Origin: Pseudomonadales bacterium
GTDB taxonomy: Bacteria > Pseudomonadota > Gammaproteobacteria > Pseudomonadales > Halieaceae
Assembly: GCA_024234815.1 (NCBI GenBank)
Contig: JACKNO010000003.1
Span: forward strand, 1 to 64,000
Direction of reading: 5' to 3'
Length of the DNA stretch: 64,000 nt
Each line of letters starts with the position of its first letter. Position 1 is the first letter of the stretch. Positions 15,690-25,908 of the stretch are shown in pieces. Made by a program: the position numbers and the translations under genes. The notes below the pieces were generated by a model. It was given only the letters and a program-made list of their open reading frames with translations, made no database searches and was not told the origin of the DNA.

Positions 15690-18266
15690 TCAAGCCGGGC
15701 TGAATGTGGCCGTGTCGCCCTCCAGATCAACCACTATGGTCTGGCCCGGTTCAAACTCGCCTCCGAGGATGCGCTGGGCCAGCGGGTTTTCCAGTTGTTG
15801 CTGGATCGCGCGTTTCAACGGGCGCGCACCATATACCGGGTCGTACCCGGCCGCCACCAGTTGATCCATGAACGTCTGACTGAGTTCCAGTCCCAAATCC
15901 CGCTCCGCCAGCCGTTGCTTGAGGCCGCGCAGCTGGATTTCGGCGATACCGCTGATCTGGTCCCGTGCCAGCGGGTGGAATACGACAGTCTCATCGATCC
16001 GGTTGATGAACTCCGGGCGAAAGTGACTGCCCACCACATTCATAACCGCAGCCTTCATTGCAACGTAGTTCTCCTCGCCGGACATTTCCTGGATCAGGTC
16101 CGAGCCGAGATTGGATGTCATGACCACCACCGTGTTGCGAAAATCCACGGTGCGGCCCTGGCCGTCGGTCAGGCGGCCGTCTTCCAGCACCTGTAACAGA
16201 ATGTTGAACACGTCCGGGTGGGCCTTTTCCACCTCGTCCAGCAGCAGCAGCGAATAGGGGCGCCGGCGAACCGCCTCGGTCAGGTAACCGCCTTCCTCGT
16301 AACCAACATAGCCGGGGGGCGCACCGATCATCCGCGCCACGGAGTGCTTCTCCATGAACTCGGACATGTCGATTCTCACCATGGCGTCCTCGCTGTCGAA
16401 GAGGAAATCCGCCAGCGCCTTGCACAGCTCGGTCTTGCCCACCCCGGTGGGCCCGAGAAAGAGGAACGACCCGTTGGGACGCTTGGGGTCGGACAAACCG
16501 GCCCGGGAACGCCGAACGGCATTGGATACCGCGATCACCGCTTCGTCCTGGCCAACGACCCGCTTGTGCAGGGCTGACTCCATGCGCAACAGTTTCTCGC
16601 GATCGCCTTCCATCATTTTGGACACCGGTATTCCGGTCCAGCGGGAAACCACTTCCGCGATTTCCTCTTCGGTCACCTTGTTGCGCAGCAGCACTGCCTC
16701 CCTGGACTCGGACTCCTGGGCTGCCGCCAGTTGTTTTTCCAGCTCGGGCATGCGGCCGTACTGGAGTTCTGACATGCGGGTAAGGTCGCCGGCGCGACGC
16801 GCGGTCTCAAGATCCAGCTTCGCCTGCTCGAGATCACTCTTGATCTGGGCGGCGCCCTGGACCGAGGCTTTCTCCGCTTTCCAGATTTCCTCGAGGTCGG
16901 AAAATTCGCGCTCTACCTTGCCAATCTCGGCATTGAGCAGTTCCACCTGCTTCAGCGCTGCCGCGTCGGTATCCTTCTTGACCGCCTCACGCTCAATCTT
17001 GAGCTGGATGAGACGACGCTCGAGCTTGTCCATGACTTCCGGCTTGGAATCGATTTCCATGCGGATTCGACTGGCCGCCTCGTCCACCAGGTCGATCGCC
17101 TTGTCCGGCAATTGCCGATCGGTAATGTAGCGCTGGGACAGCCTGGCGGCGGCGATAATCGCGCTGTCTGTGATATCAACCCCGTGGTGAACTTCGTAGC
17201 GCTCCTTCAAGCCCCTCAGGATGGCGATGGTGTCCTCCTCGTTGGGCTCATCCACCAGCACTTTCTGGAAGCGGCGCTCCAGAGCGGCATCCTTTTCAAC
17301 GTACTGACGGTACTCGTTCAGGGTGGTCGCCCCAACGCAGTGCAATTCACCGCGCGCCAGCGCCGGCTTGAGCATGTTCCCGGCGTCCATGGAGCCTTCG
17401 GCCTTACCCGCGCCCACCATGGTATGCAGTTCGTCTATGAACAGTATGACTCTGCCCTCCTGCTTGGAGAGCTCGTTAAGGACAGCCTTCAGGCGCTCTT
17501 CAAAATCACCGCGAAACTTGGCCCCGGCCAGTAGGGCACCCAGGTCCAGGGACAGAATGCGTTTGTCCTTGAGCCCCTCCGGCACCTCCCCATTGATCAC
17601 GCGCTGGGCCAGGCCCTCGATAATGGCCGTCTTGCCAACACCGGGCTCACCGATCAGTACCGGATTGTTCTTGGTGCGGCGCTGCAGCACCTGGATGGTG
17701 CGCCGAATTTCGTCATCGCGCCCGATCACAGGGTCCAGCTTCCCCTGCTCGGCGCGCTCGGTAAGATCTATGGTGTACTTGTCCAGTGCCTGGCGGGACT
17801 CTTCCGCTTCGGGATTATCCACAGCATCACCGCCCCGTACTTCGTCGATGGCGGCCTGCAGCGACTGGGCCGACACCCTGCTCGCTTTGAGAAGCTCTCC
17901 GGCAGACGTTTTACTCTCCAACAGCGCCAGTAACACCAACTCGCTGGAAATGTAGGTATCGCCACCCTTCTGCGCGAGTTTGTCCGCGACATTGAGAATC
18001 CGACCGAGGTCATTGGACAGGTGTACGTCACCACCCGTACCGCTCACCCTGGGCAACGCTTCCACAGCCGATTTGACGCCCGTCACCAGGCCCGCCACAT
18101 TGGCACCCGCTTTCTGCAACAGAGGGCGGGTTGAGCCTCCTTTTTGTTCCAGCAGGGCGCTTAACAAATGCACCGGCTCAATAAAATTGTGATCCTTGCC
18201 CAGCGCCAATGACTGGGCGTCCGCAAGCGCCAACTGTAACTGGTTAGTCAGTTTATCCATTCTCAT
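15690..18266 (-). CDS. clpB: ATP-dependent chaperone (disaggregase) ClpB
   Basis: Hexameric AAA+ disaggregase that works with DnaK to rescue aggregated proteins. The 858-residue protein has the Clp N-terminal domain, AAA1 with Walker A GEPGVGKT (about 205-212), a long coiled-coil M domain (about 410-530), AAA2 with Walker A GPTGVGKT (about 607-614) and the D2-small domain. The ATG at 18266 has GGAG ten bases upstream; an in-frame ATG at 18260 is an alternative. It lies after pgeF on the same strand, as in Pseudomonas, and a sigma32-like promoter sits in the end of pgeF. Confidence 0.98.
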   Translation of the reverse strand: MRMDKLTNQLQLALADAQSLALGKDHNFIEPVHLLSALLEQKGGSTRPLLQKAGANVAGLVTGVKSAVEALPRVSGTGGDVHLSNDLGRILNVADKLAQKGGDTYISSELVLLALLESKTSAGELLKASRVSAQSLQAAIDEVRGGDAVDNPEAEESRQALDKYTIDLTERAEQGKLDPVIGRDDEIRRTIQVLQRRTKNNPVLIGEPGVGKTAIIEGLAQRVINGEVPEGLKDKRILSLDLGALLAGAKFRGDFEERLKAVLNELSKQEGRVILFIDELHTMVGAGKAEGSMDAGNMLKPALARGELHCVGATTLNEYRQYVEKDAALERRFQKVLVDEPNEEDTIAILRGLKERYEVHHGVDITDSAIIAAARLSQRYITDRQLPDKAIDLVDEAASRIRMEIDSKPEVMDKLERRLIQLKIEREAVKKDTDAAALKQVELLNAEIGKVEREFSDLEEIWKAEKASVQGAAQIKSDLEQAKLDLETARRAGDLTRMSELQYGRMPELEKQLAAAQESESREAVLLRNKVTEEEIAEVVSRWTGIPVSKMMEGDREKLLRMESALHKRVVGQDEAVIAVSNAVRRSRAGLSDPKRPNGSFLFLGPTGVGKTELCKALADFLFDSEDAMVRIDMSEFMEKHSVARMIGAPPGYVGYEEGGYLTEAVRRRPYSLLLLDEVEKAHPDVFNILLQVLEDGRLTDGQGRTVDFRNTVVVMTSNLGSDLIQEMSGEENYVAMKAAVMNVVGSHFRPEFINRIDETVVFHPLARDQISGIAEIQLRGLKQRLAERDLGLELSQTFMDQLVAAGYDPVYGARPLKRAIQQQLENPLAQRILGGEFEPGQTIVVDLEGDTATFSPA

Positions 18267-18330
18267 CGTGCTACATCTCCTCGATTAACCCGCCCGTCCC
18301 AGCGGCGCGTCCATTTTCCATACCCTGTTT

Positions 18331-18357
18331 ATTGGGTCGAAATGGCCATATTTCAAG
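18331..18357 (-). promoter_or_regulatory. Probable sigma32 (RpoH) heat-shock promoter of clpB
   Basis: On the minus strand a perfect CTTGAA -35 element (18352-18357) is followed by 14 bases and ACCCAAT (18331-18337), close to the sigma32 -10 consensus CCCCAT. It overlaps the last codons of pgeF and lies 65 bases before the clpB start, an appropriate position for heat-shock control. Confidence 0.55.
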
Positions 18358-19120
18358 TGAGGTCTTGACCCAGGAGAATAACGCTGGCCATGCGGCCGGT
18401 GACGCCGTCACGGCGATAGGAAAAATACCGGTCGGACCCGGCGAAGGTACAGGCGCCCCCGCCGAATATGCTTGCGGGAGCCAGGACGTCCAGGCGCAGC
18501 CGGGCCAATGCGTACAAATCGGCGAAAAAATGACCGGACCTGGTTCGACTGGGGATAAAGCATGCCTCGGTAGAGGGCAATTGAGCAGGCGTCGCGGCCG
18601 CCAGAAACGCCGCCCTGACTTCCGCGCCCACCTCAAATGCGGCGGGTCCGATGGCTGGCCCCAGCCACGCCATCAATTGCCCAGGGGCAACCGGCATGGC
18701 GGCAATCGTACTTTCCAGAACCCCACCCAGCAGACCGCGCCAACCCGCATGGGCGGCGGCGACCACATCCCCTTTGCGGGAGCAAAACAACACCGGCAGG
18801 CAATCCGCCGTCAGCACGGCACATGCCCTGCCGGGCGTGCTGCTCCAGCTGGCATCGGCGGGCGGGCAGACCTGGCCCCCATCCGCACAAACTACCCGGG
18901 TGCCATGGATCTGCTCCAGCCAGAGCACACTCGCCTGCAGCGGCAACATACTGGCCAGCAGACCCCGGTTGGCTGCGACCGCGGCCGGGTCATCCCCGAC
19001 ATGATCGGCCAGGTTAAAACTGGTATAGGGCCCCAGACTGTACCCCCCGGTACGCAGGGTAGTCATGGCGATGACGTTGGCCGGGGCGGGCCAATCGGGC
19101 CTAATACAGTGGCTGCTCAT
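18353..19120 (-). CDS. pgeF: Laccase-domain protein, purine nucleoside phosphorylase/peptidoglycan editing factor
   Basis: Member of the YfiH family, variously described as polyphenol oxidase, purine nucleoside phosphorylase and the cell-wall editing factor PgeF. The 255-residue protein keeps the family His and Cys ligands in EQIHGTRV, LTADCLPV and AAHAGWRG. I start it at the ATG at 19120, which overlaps the end of rluD by 20 bases; the frame is open to 19336 but that part is rluD coding. The order rluD, pgeF, clpB is conserved in Pseudomonas. Confidence 0.92.
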   Translation of the reverse strand: MSSHCIRPDWPAPANVIAMTTLRTGGYSLGPYTSFNLADHVGDDPAAVAANRGLLASMLPLQASVLWLEQIHGTRVVCADGGQVCPPADASWSSTPGRACAVLTADCLPVLFCSRKGDVVAAAHAGWRGLLGGVLESTIAAMPVAPGQLMAWLGPAIGPAAFEVGAEVRAAFLAAATPAQLPSTEACFIPSRTRSGHFFADLYALARLRLDVLAPASIFGGGACTFAGSDRYFSYRRDGVTGRMASVILLGQDLT

Positions 19121-20081
19121 GGGGAGTAACCGGGTCCTCGCGTCCAAGAATGTCCAGAAGTCCCAGGATATCCTCGGGTAAGGGGCATTCGAATTGCTGT
19201 TCCTCGCCGGATTCGGGATGAATAAAGCCCAGCGCCCGGGCGTGCAGTGCCTGCCGCGGAAAGCGCCGCAGCGCTTCGATAAGCTCGCCGGAGGCGCCGC
19301 GGGGAATACGCGGCCTGCCACCATAGACAGGGTCACCCACCAGTGGATAGTGCCGGTAGGCCATATGTACCCGAATCTGGTGGGTGCGACCGGTCTCGAG
19401 GTTGACCGCCACCTGCGTGTGATGGCCGAAGCGGCGAGTCACCCGGTAGTGGGTTATCGCGGGCTTGCCCCCGGCTGCCACAACGGCCATTTTCTTGCGC
19501 TGCTTCGGATGGCGCCCCATGGGGGCGTCAACCGTTCCACCACCGGTCATGGCACCGATACACACGGCACAGTACTCGCGTTTTACCGTGCGGGACTGCA
19601 GCTGCGCCACCAGGTGATGGTGCGCGGCCAGATTGCGGGCCACCACCATGATGCCCGATGTTTCCATATCCAGGCGATGCACGATACCGGCCCTGGGCAG
19701 CTGCGCCAGCTCAGGCGCATGGGTCAGCAGGGCGTTGACCAGGGTGCCATCGGCGTGGCCGGCGGCGGGATGAACCACCAGCCCGGCCGGCTTGTTCAAC
19801 ACCAGTACGCTGGCATCTTCATACACGATATCAAGGTCTATGGCCTGTGGCTGCCAGCCTACCTCCACCACAAGTTCGGCGCTGACCGCCAGGGTTTCGC
19901 CCTCGGCAATCTTGTCCCTGGGCCTGCGCTGTTCGCCACCCACCAGCAGCTCCCCGTTCCTGATCCAGGTCTGCAACCTGGAACGGGAATACTCCGGAAA
20001 CAGGCGGGCGGCCGCCTGGTCGAGGCGCTCACCATCCAGTTCCGCCGGCACCTGGGCCACCAGCTCTATGATTTCCTTCAT
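19101..20081 (-). CDS. rluD: 23S rRNA pseudouridine synthase D
   Basis: Isomerises uridines in helix 69 of 23S rRNA (positions 1911, 1915 and 1917 in E. coli). The 326-residue protein has an N-terminal S4 RNA-binding domain (about 17-75) and the RluA-type catalytic domain with the nucleophilic Asp138 in GIVHRLDMETSG. It is divergent from bamD by 90 bases, an arrangement widespread in gammaproteobacteria, and overlaps pgeF at its 3' end. Confidence 0.96.
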   Translation of the reverse strand: MKEIIELVAQVPAELDGERLDQAAARLFPEYSRSRLQTWIRNGELLVGGEQRRPRDKIAEGETLAVSAELVVEVGWQPQAIDLDIVYEDASVLVLNKPAGLVVHPAAGHADGTLVNALLTHAPELAQLPRAGIVHRLDMETSGIMVVARNLAAHHHLVAQLQSRTVKREYCAVCIGAMTGGGTVDAPMGRHPKQRKKMAVVAAGGKPAITHYRVTRRFGHHTQVAVNLETGRTHQIRVHMAYRHYPLVGDPVYGGRPRIPRGASGELIEALRRFPRQALHARALGFIHPESGEEQQFECPLPEDILGLLDILGREDPVTPHEQPLY

Positions 20082-20171
20082 ACATTTCCTGTTTATGCAC
20101 CCGGCCGCCTGTGGTTAAATACCGCCGCTGGCCTGGGCTGAATCTTAGCACGCCGGCCCCATTCCAAACTG

Positions 20172-21047
20172 GTGAGTTCATTGAAATACGTCCTATCCAT
20201 ATTGATCAGCCTGTTCCTGTGGGGATGTTCGGGCAATGATGAAATTCCCGATATCGCCGATACCGGGGAGCAGGACATGTACGAACAGGTACAGGAGTAC
20301 CTGCAAAATGAAAGCTACAGCAATGCGGTGCGCGCCCTGCAGTTGCTGGAATCACGTTATCCGTTCGGAAAATACGCCGAGCAGGCGCAACTGGAGCTGA
20401 TCTACGCCCACTACCAGGCGCATGAGCACGAAGCGGCCGTGGAAGCGGCGGACCGCTTTATCCGGCTCCATCCGCAGAGTCCCAACGTCGATTATGCCTA
20501 TTACATGAAAGGGCTTGCCGCCTACACCAGCAACGAGGACATCTTCGACCGTTTCGTGCCCACAGACCCCTCCGAACGCGACACCAGTCATGCGAAAGAA
20601 TCGTTCGCTGAGTTTGCCCAGTTGGTCAGCCGCTATCCGGGCAGCCCCTATGCTGCTGACGCCCGCGCCAGAATGGTGTCATTGCGCAACCTGCTGGCCC
20701 GCCATGAAATCGTCGTGGCCAACTACTATTTCCGCCGCGGGGCATACCTGGCAGCGACCAATCGCGGCAGCTACGTGGTAGAGAATTTCCAGCAAACGCC
20801 AGCGGTTGCCGACGGCCTCGCGGTCATGGCACAGGGCTACATCCTGCTGGGGTATGATAACCTGGCTCGCAAAACCATCGAGGTGCTGGCGCTCAACTAC
20901 CCGGACCATTACTCGCTGGACGACAATGGCGAATTCCAGAGCGTGTATACGCTGAATGGACTGCAGCGTTCATGGATCAACAAGATAAGCTTTGGCCTGT
21001 TCGATCCGCCGGAAGCCCCCCAGTTCGACAATCGCGACCCGGAGTAG
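20172..21047 (+). CDS. bamD: Outer membrane protein assembly factor BamD
   Basis: Essential lipoprotein of the BAM complex that inserts beta-barrel proteins into the outer membrane. The 291-residue protein has a lipoprotein signal with the cysteine in the lipobox LFLWGC (about residue 19) and five TPR-like repeats. The motif SRYPFGKYAEQAQLE is typical. The start is GTG at 20172, with a TTG at 20181 as the alternative. The C-terminus extends slightly beyond the E. coli protein with an acidic tail. It runs convergently into nadE, with seven bases between stops. Confidence 0.95.
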   Translation: MSSLKYVLSILISLFLWGCSGNDEIPDIADTGEQDMYEQVQEYLQNESYSNAVRALQLLESRYPFGKYAEQAQLELIYAHYQAHEHEAAVEAADRFIRLHPQSPNVDYAYYMKGLAAYTSNEDIFDRFVPTDPSERDTSHAKESFAEFAQLVSRYPGSPYAADARARMVSLRNLLARHEIVVANYYFRRGAYLAATNRGSYVVENFQQTPAVADGLAVMAQGYILLGYDNLARKTIEVLALNYPDHYSLDDNGEFQSVYTLNGLQRSWINKISFGLFDPPEAPQFDNRDPE

Positions 21048-21054
21048 GCGCGCC

Positions 21055-22686
21055 TCAATCCCCTATGACCCAGCCCGACGTGATGGGATAGCGCCGGTCC
21101 CGGCCAAAGCCGCGACGGGTTATACGCACACCGATGGGCGCCTGGCGCCGTTTGTACTCATTGATGTCAACCAGGCGCAGCACCCGCCGCACCTGATCCG
21201 GATCCATGCCGGTGGCGATAATATCGTCAGCACTGACATCCTGCTCCACGTATAACTCCAGGATACGATCAAGCACATCGTAGGCAGGCAGGCTGTCCTC
21301 GTCTTTCTGGTCGGGCGCAAGTTCGGCGGACGGTGGTCGGTCGATAACCCGCTGCGGGATGCAGGGCCCAAGGGTATTGCGATAGCGACACAGCTCGAAC
21401 ACCAGGGTCTTGGGCACGTCCTTGAGCACATCCAGTCCGCCCGCCATATCGCCGTACAGGGTGGAATAGCCCACTGCCATCTCACTCTTGTTGCCGGTTG
21501 TGAGCACCAGCACTCCCTTCTTGTTTGAAATGGACATCAGCAACACGCCGCGACACCTGGCCTGCAGATTCTCCTCGGTAGTGTCCACCCTGGTCCCTGC
21601 GAACTCCTCCGCCAGGCTGGCCATAAAGGCTTCATAGATTGGCTCTATGGAGATGACCTTGTGCGAAACACCCAACAGGCGCGACTGCAGGGCGGCATCC
21701 TCCACGCTCATCTGCGAGGTGTAGCGAAAAGGCATCATCACTGCCTCGACCCGTTCGGGCCCGAGGGCATCCACAGCCAGGGCGAGGGTCAAGGCCGAAT
21801 CAACCCCGCCGGAAAGCCCCAGTACCACGCCGCGAAAGCCATTTTTATTGACATAGTCGCGCACTCCCAGCACCAGGGTTTGCCAGGTGGCGGCCATTTC
21901 ATCGAGCGGGGGCGCGACCGACAGTCCGGAAATCACCGCCGCCGCATCGTCGACTGCCACCTGTATCCAGTACTCCCCCTCCTCGAAATTGGGGGCTGCG
22001 GCGGCCACCGTGCCATCGGCCCCGACGGCGAAGGAACCGCCATCGAATACCAGTTCGTCCTGCCCTCCCACCTGGTTGACGTAGACAATTGCCAGATTAC
22101 AACTGCGCGCTCGCCGCGAAACCAGTTCCCAGCGCTCCGCGCGCTTACCCCGGTGATAGGGAGAAGAATTGATGTTGATCAGCAACCGCGCGCCAGCTGC
22201 TGCGGCCTGCTGGCTGGGCATTTCCTCCCAGATATCCTCGCAGATGCTCAGCCCCACCGGGATACCGGCGATATCCACAACGCAGGGCCCGGTGCCCGCG
22301 CTGAAATAGCGTTTTTCATCGAACACCTGGTAGTTCGGAAGTTCCTGCTTGCGGTACTCCGCAATGATCTCACCCCGGTGCAACACGCCCGCTATGTTGT
22401 AGAGGCGGCCGTCGTGCCGGCGCGGATAGCCAATGATTACGTAAACCGTATCATTCATAGCGCCCAGGATACGCTCCAGGGATTGATTGACGCGACGGTC
22501 GATACTCGGCCGCAGCAGCAGGTCCTCCGGCGGATAACCACTCAGCGTCAGTTCGGGAAATACCAGGACTGTGGCATCCCCGTCGCCCCTGGCTTGCGCA
22601 ATCGTCTCGATGACGCGATTGGTATTCCCGGCAAAATCCCCGACCAGCGTATTCATCTGTGCCATCAGGATACTGAGGGTAGTCAT
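21055..22686 (-). CDS. nadE: Glutamine-dependent NAD+ synthase
   Basis: Final step of NAD synthesis, amidating nicotinic acid adenine dinucleotide with glutamine nitrogen and ATP. The 543-residue protein fuses an N-terminal nitrilase-type glutaminase (about 1-260, with ELTLSGYP, YRKQELPNY and LSICEDIWE around the Glu-Lys-Cys triad) to a C-terminal NAD synthase domain with the ATP PP-loop GLSGGVDSA (about residue 293). I start it at the ATG at 22686; the frame opens to 22782 but the added residues lack family similarity. Divergent from pilS. Confidence 0.96.
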   Translation of the reverse strand: MTTLSILMAQMNTLVGDFAGNTNRVIETIAQARGDGDATVLVFPELTLSGYPPEDLLLRPSIDRRVNQSLERILGAMNDTVYVIIGYPRRHDGRLYNIAGVLHRGEIIAEYRKQELPNYQVFDEKRYFSAGTGPCVVDIAGIPVGLSICEDIWEEMPSQQAAAAGARLLININSSPYHRGKRAERWELVSRRARSCNLAIVYVNQVGGQDELVFDGGSFAVGADGTVAAAAPNFEEGEYWIQVAVDDAAAVISGLSVAPPLDEMAATWQTLVLGVRDYVNKNGFRGVVLGLSGGVDSALTLALAVDALGPERVEAVMMPFRYTSQMSVEDAALQSRLLGVSHKVISIEPIYEAFMASLAEEFAGTRVDTTEENLQARCRGVLLMSISNKKGVLVLTTGNKSEMAVGYSTLYGDMAGGLDVLKDVPKTLVFELCRYRNTLGPCIPQRVIDRPPSAELAPDQKDEDSLPAYDVLDRILELYVEQDVSADDIIATGMDPDQVRRVLRLVDINEYKRRQAPIGVRITRRGFGRDRRYPITSGWVIGD

Positions 22687-22870
22687 GGGATATCCCCGGT
22701 GAAAAAAGCAGGCGCTATTGTCCGAAAAAGTATCCCGCATGACCAGCCCATTCTGATCGAGCGGGTAGTAAAGCCGCCGCAAGGGCTACAGCGGTACGCG
22801 GATTTCCTCGCAATCCTGTTACACTAGCGCGGTTACAATAGACCCGTTGCAGGAACAGACAAGCATCACC

Positions 22871-24496
22871 GTGAATCGTCCAGCCATACTCACGCGTCCA
22901 CTGCCCCACTCCTCAGGACAGCAAAACCTGGCCCTGTTCCGAATCTATGTGGCCTACCGCTCGCTGCTGTCGGTGGTACTACTGATCATGCTGGTGAGCC
23001 CCAATACCCGACAGCTGGTGGGTTCCATGAACCCGACACTCTACCTCACGGTTGCCCTGGGCTACCTGGCGACCAGTGTCCCGCTGGTGGGCTCCCTCTC
23101 CACCCGGATGCACCAGAACCAGAAAATGCTGTTCCTGGTATTCCTGGTGGATATCGTTGCGATTACCCTGCTGGCTGACTGCAGCGGCGGCATGACCAGC
23201 GGGCTGCCGATTCTGCTGGTGATTACCGCGGCGGCCAGCGCGGTGCTGCTGACCAACCGCACCGTTGCGACACTGATTGCCGCGCTCAGCGTCATCGCCC
23301 TGTTGGTGGACACCATTCGCCTGATTCTATACGGCGTTGTCGATACCAATGCGCTGTTTCCCGCCGGCCTGCTGGGCGCACTGATCTTTGGTGTCTCGAT
23401 CATGGTACAGGCTATCGCCGGCCGCCTCGGCAAAGCCGAGAAACTGGCAAGAGACAGGGCCAGCGACCTGTACAACCTGCAACGTCTCAATGAGCAGATC
23501 GTCCAGCACATGGACACCGGAATCCTGTTGGTGGACCCCAATGGACTGGTTCGGGTTATGAACAAGGCCGCAACCGGCTTGTTGGCGCCCGAGCGCCCGG
23601 TGGCGGTTGAACAGGGTCGCCCCCTGTCGGACTACAGTGCCGAGTTGGCGGACCAGTTTGAGCACTGGAAGGTAGCCGGAACGCATCGCGCCAGGCCATT
23701 CAGCGTGATGGACGAGGCGCCCCCGATAATCGCCCATTTCAGGGAACTGCAATCCAATGCAAGGGGAGAAGCGCTGGTATTCGTGGAAGACTACACCCCG
23801 GTTACACAGTATGCCCAGTCACTGAAACTCACTTCCCTGGGGCGGCTCACGGCCAGTATCGCGCACGAAATACGCAACCCGCTGGGCGCGATAAGCCATG
23901 CGGCACAACTGCTGCAGGAATCACCGGACCTCAGCGCCACAGATCAACGTATGGCGGATATCATCCAGCACCACTCCCTGCGGGTAAACCAGATCGTCGA
24001 GAGTGTCATGCAGATTTCCAGGCGCGAGCCTCCCAAACCGGAGTACATCGCGCTTTCCGCATGGCTGAGCGAGTTCGTCGCCAATTACCTCAAGGCACTT
24101 AACCGCCCGGCCGATATTTCCATCGAGTGCGACTACCGGGAACTGCTGGTGGAGTTCGATCCGGAAAACCTGGAGCGGGTCTTCGCGAACCTGCTTGATA
24201 ACGCCCTGCGCCACAGCGCGATGGCAACCGGGAAGGAGACTGCGAAAATTGTCGTCAGCATTGACTTCACCGCCCACCAGTGCCTGATAGACATCATCGA
24301 CGCCGGGGTCGGGGTCCAGGCCGCGGACCAGGCCAAGTTATTCGAGCCATTTTTCACCACCGTTGAAGCGGGCAGCGGCATGGGGCTGTACCTGTGCAAT
24401 GAGTTGTGTGAAATCAACAACGCGGGGCTGAGCTACAGGCCCACCAGCCGGGGCGAAAGCTGCTTTCGCATCTCCCTGAACCAGCGAGCGCTATAG
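22871..24496 (+). CDS. pilS: Sensor histidine kinase PilS
   Basis: Membrane sensor of the PilS-PilR system that controls pilin transcription; in Pseudomonas PilS senses pilin level in the inner membrane. It has six predicted transmembrane helices in the N-terminal 190 residues, a PAS-like linker, the H-box SIAHEIRNPLG (about residue 330), and a HATPase domain with LLDNALRHS and GSGMGLYL. The start is uncertain: GTG at 22871 is used because AGGAAC lies upstream, while TTG at 22847 would add eight residues. Nine bases separate it from pilR. Confidence 0.93.
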   Translation: MNRPAILTRPLPHSSGQQNLALFRIYVAYRSLLSVVLLIMLVSPNTRQLVGSMNPTLYLTVALGYLATSVPLVGSLSTRMHQNQKMLFLVFLVDIVAITLLADCSGGMTSGLPILLVITAAASAVLLTNRTVATLIAALSVIALLVDTIRLILYGVVDTNALFPAGLLGALIFGVSIMVQAIAGRLGKAEKLARDRASDLYNLQRLNEQIVQHMDTGILLVDPNGLVRVMNKAATGLLAPERPVAVEQGRPLSDYSAELADQFEHWKVAGTHRARPFSVMDEAPPIIAHFRELQSNARGEALVFVEDYTPVTQYAQSLKLTSLGRLTASIAHEIRNPLGAISHAAQLLQESPDLSATDQRMADIIQHHSLRVNQIVESVMQISRREPPKPEYIALSAWLSEFVANYLKALNRPADISIECDYRELLVEFDPENLERVFANLLDNALRHSAMATGKETAKIVVSIDFTAHQCLIDIIDAGVGVQAADQAKLFEPFFTTVEAGSGMGLYLCNELCEINNAGLSYRPTSRGESCFRISLNQRAL

Positions 24497-24504
24497 GCGA
24501 AACA

Positions 24505-25908
24505 ATGACCAGGCAAAGTGTTTTGATCGTGGACGATGAACCGGATATCCGGGAACTGCTGGATATCACGCTCAGCCGGATGGGACTGAAGACGGTTACC
24601 GCGGCCACCCTCACCGAGGCCAGGGACAGCCTGGCTAAAACCCCACCCAACCTCTGCCTGACGGACATGCGCCTGCCCGACGGCAACGGCATCAGTCTTG
24701 TGGAATACATACAGCAGGACTTCCCCCACATTCCTGTGGCCATGATTACCGCGCACGGCAGCGTCGAAGCGGCCATTTCCGCGCTCAAGGCCGGTGCCTT
24801 CGACTTCATCAGCAAGCCCATCGAACTGGACCGACTGCGCAAACTGGTCAGCAGCGCCCTGCAACTGGAAGGCGACACCCGCAAGGCAGACGACGCGGTC
24901 GACCAGGACCTGATCGGCTCCGGCCTGGCTATCCAGCAGTTGCGCAGGCAGATCACCAAACTCGCACGCAGCCAGGCTCCGGTGCACATCCATGGAGAAT
25001 CTGGCAGCGGCAAGGAAGTGGTGGCCCGGCTTATTCATAACAACGGACCCAGGGCTTCCGGTGCCTTCGTCGCGGTCAACTGCGGCGCCATTCCACCGGA
25101 GTTGATGGAAAGTGAACTGTTCGGTCACACCAAGGGCAGCTTTACCGGTGCCAACCAGGACAAACTGGGGCTGTTCCAGGCCGCCGCGGGAGGCACCTTG
25201 TTCCTCGATGAGGTAGCAGACCTTCCGCTTGCCATGCAGGTCAAGCTACTGCGCGCGATACAGGAAAAGGCCATCCGGCCCGTGGGTGCCAACGAAGAAC
25301 AGGCCACCGACGTGCGCCTGCTGAGCGCCACTCACAAAGACCTCGCCGTTGAAGTCGAAGCGGGGCGATTCAGGAACGACCTGTTTTACCGCATCAACGT
25401 GATCGATGTGAAGGTTCCCAGCCTGCGCGAACGCCTCGAAGACCTGCCAGAGCTCGCGGAAGCGCTGCTGCGGCGCATCGCGGACGACGAGGGCAGTCAT
25501 AAGCCAAAGCTTGAGAAATCCGCGGTCGCGGCCCTGTGTGCCTACAGCTTTCCGGGCAACGTGAGGGAACTGGAGAACATGCTGGAAAGGGCTCTGGCCC
25601 TATCCGACGGCGCCACGATCACCGCGGATGACCTGCAGTTTTCAAACTCGGCGCCGCGTCCGCAGCCAGCAGGCAAGGTCGATGCCGGCAATCTCGCGCC
25701 AGCGCGTAGCGCGGCGAACAGCTCCGCGGGCCTGGATTTCGAGGCGGCTTACGGCAACCTTGAGGGATACCTGGAGTCGATAGAGAAGGAAATCATTGGC
25801 AAGGCCCTGGAAGAGACGCGCTGGAACCGGACCGCAACGGCCAAGTTGCTTGGCATCAGCTTTCGCAGCCTTCGTTACAGGCTGAAAAAGCTCGGCTTGG
25901 AGGACTAG
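24505..25908 (+). CDS. pilR: Sigma54-dependent response regulator PilR
   Basis: NtrC-type activator of pilin genes with RpoN. The 467-residue protein has a receiver domain with phosphoacceptor Asp54 (LTDMRLPDG), an AAA+ domain with Walker A GESGSGKE, the sigma54 contact loop GSFTGA (the serine variant is also found in Pseudomonas PilR), and a Fis-type helix-turn-helix at the C-terminus (TRWNRTATAKLLGISFRS region). It is directly followed by, and overlaps by four bases, a convergent small gene at the end of the first pilin cluster. Confidence 0.95.
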   Translation: MTRQSVLIVDDEPDIRELLDITLSRMGLKTVTAATLTEARDSLAKTPPNLCLTDMRLPDGNGISLVEYIQQDFPHIPVAMITAHGSVEAAISALKAGAFDFISKPIELDRLRKLVSSALQLEGDTRKADDAVDQDLIGSGLAIQQLRRQITKLARSQAPVHIHGESGSGKEVVARLIHNNGPRASGAFVAVNCGAIPPELMESELFGHTKGSFTGANQDKLGLFQAAAGGTLFLDEVADLPLAMQVKLLRAIQEKAIRPVGANEEQATDVRLLSATHKDLAVEVEAGRFRNDLFYRINVIDVKVPSLRERLEDLPELAEALLRRIADDEGSHKPKLEKSAVAALCAYSFPGNVRELENMLERALALSDGATITADDLQFSNSAPRPQPAGKVDAGNLAPARSAANSSAGLDFEAAYGNLEGYLESIEKEIIGKALEETRWNRTATAKLLGISFRSLRYRLKKLGLED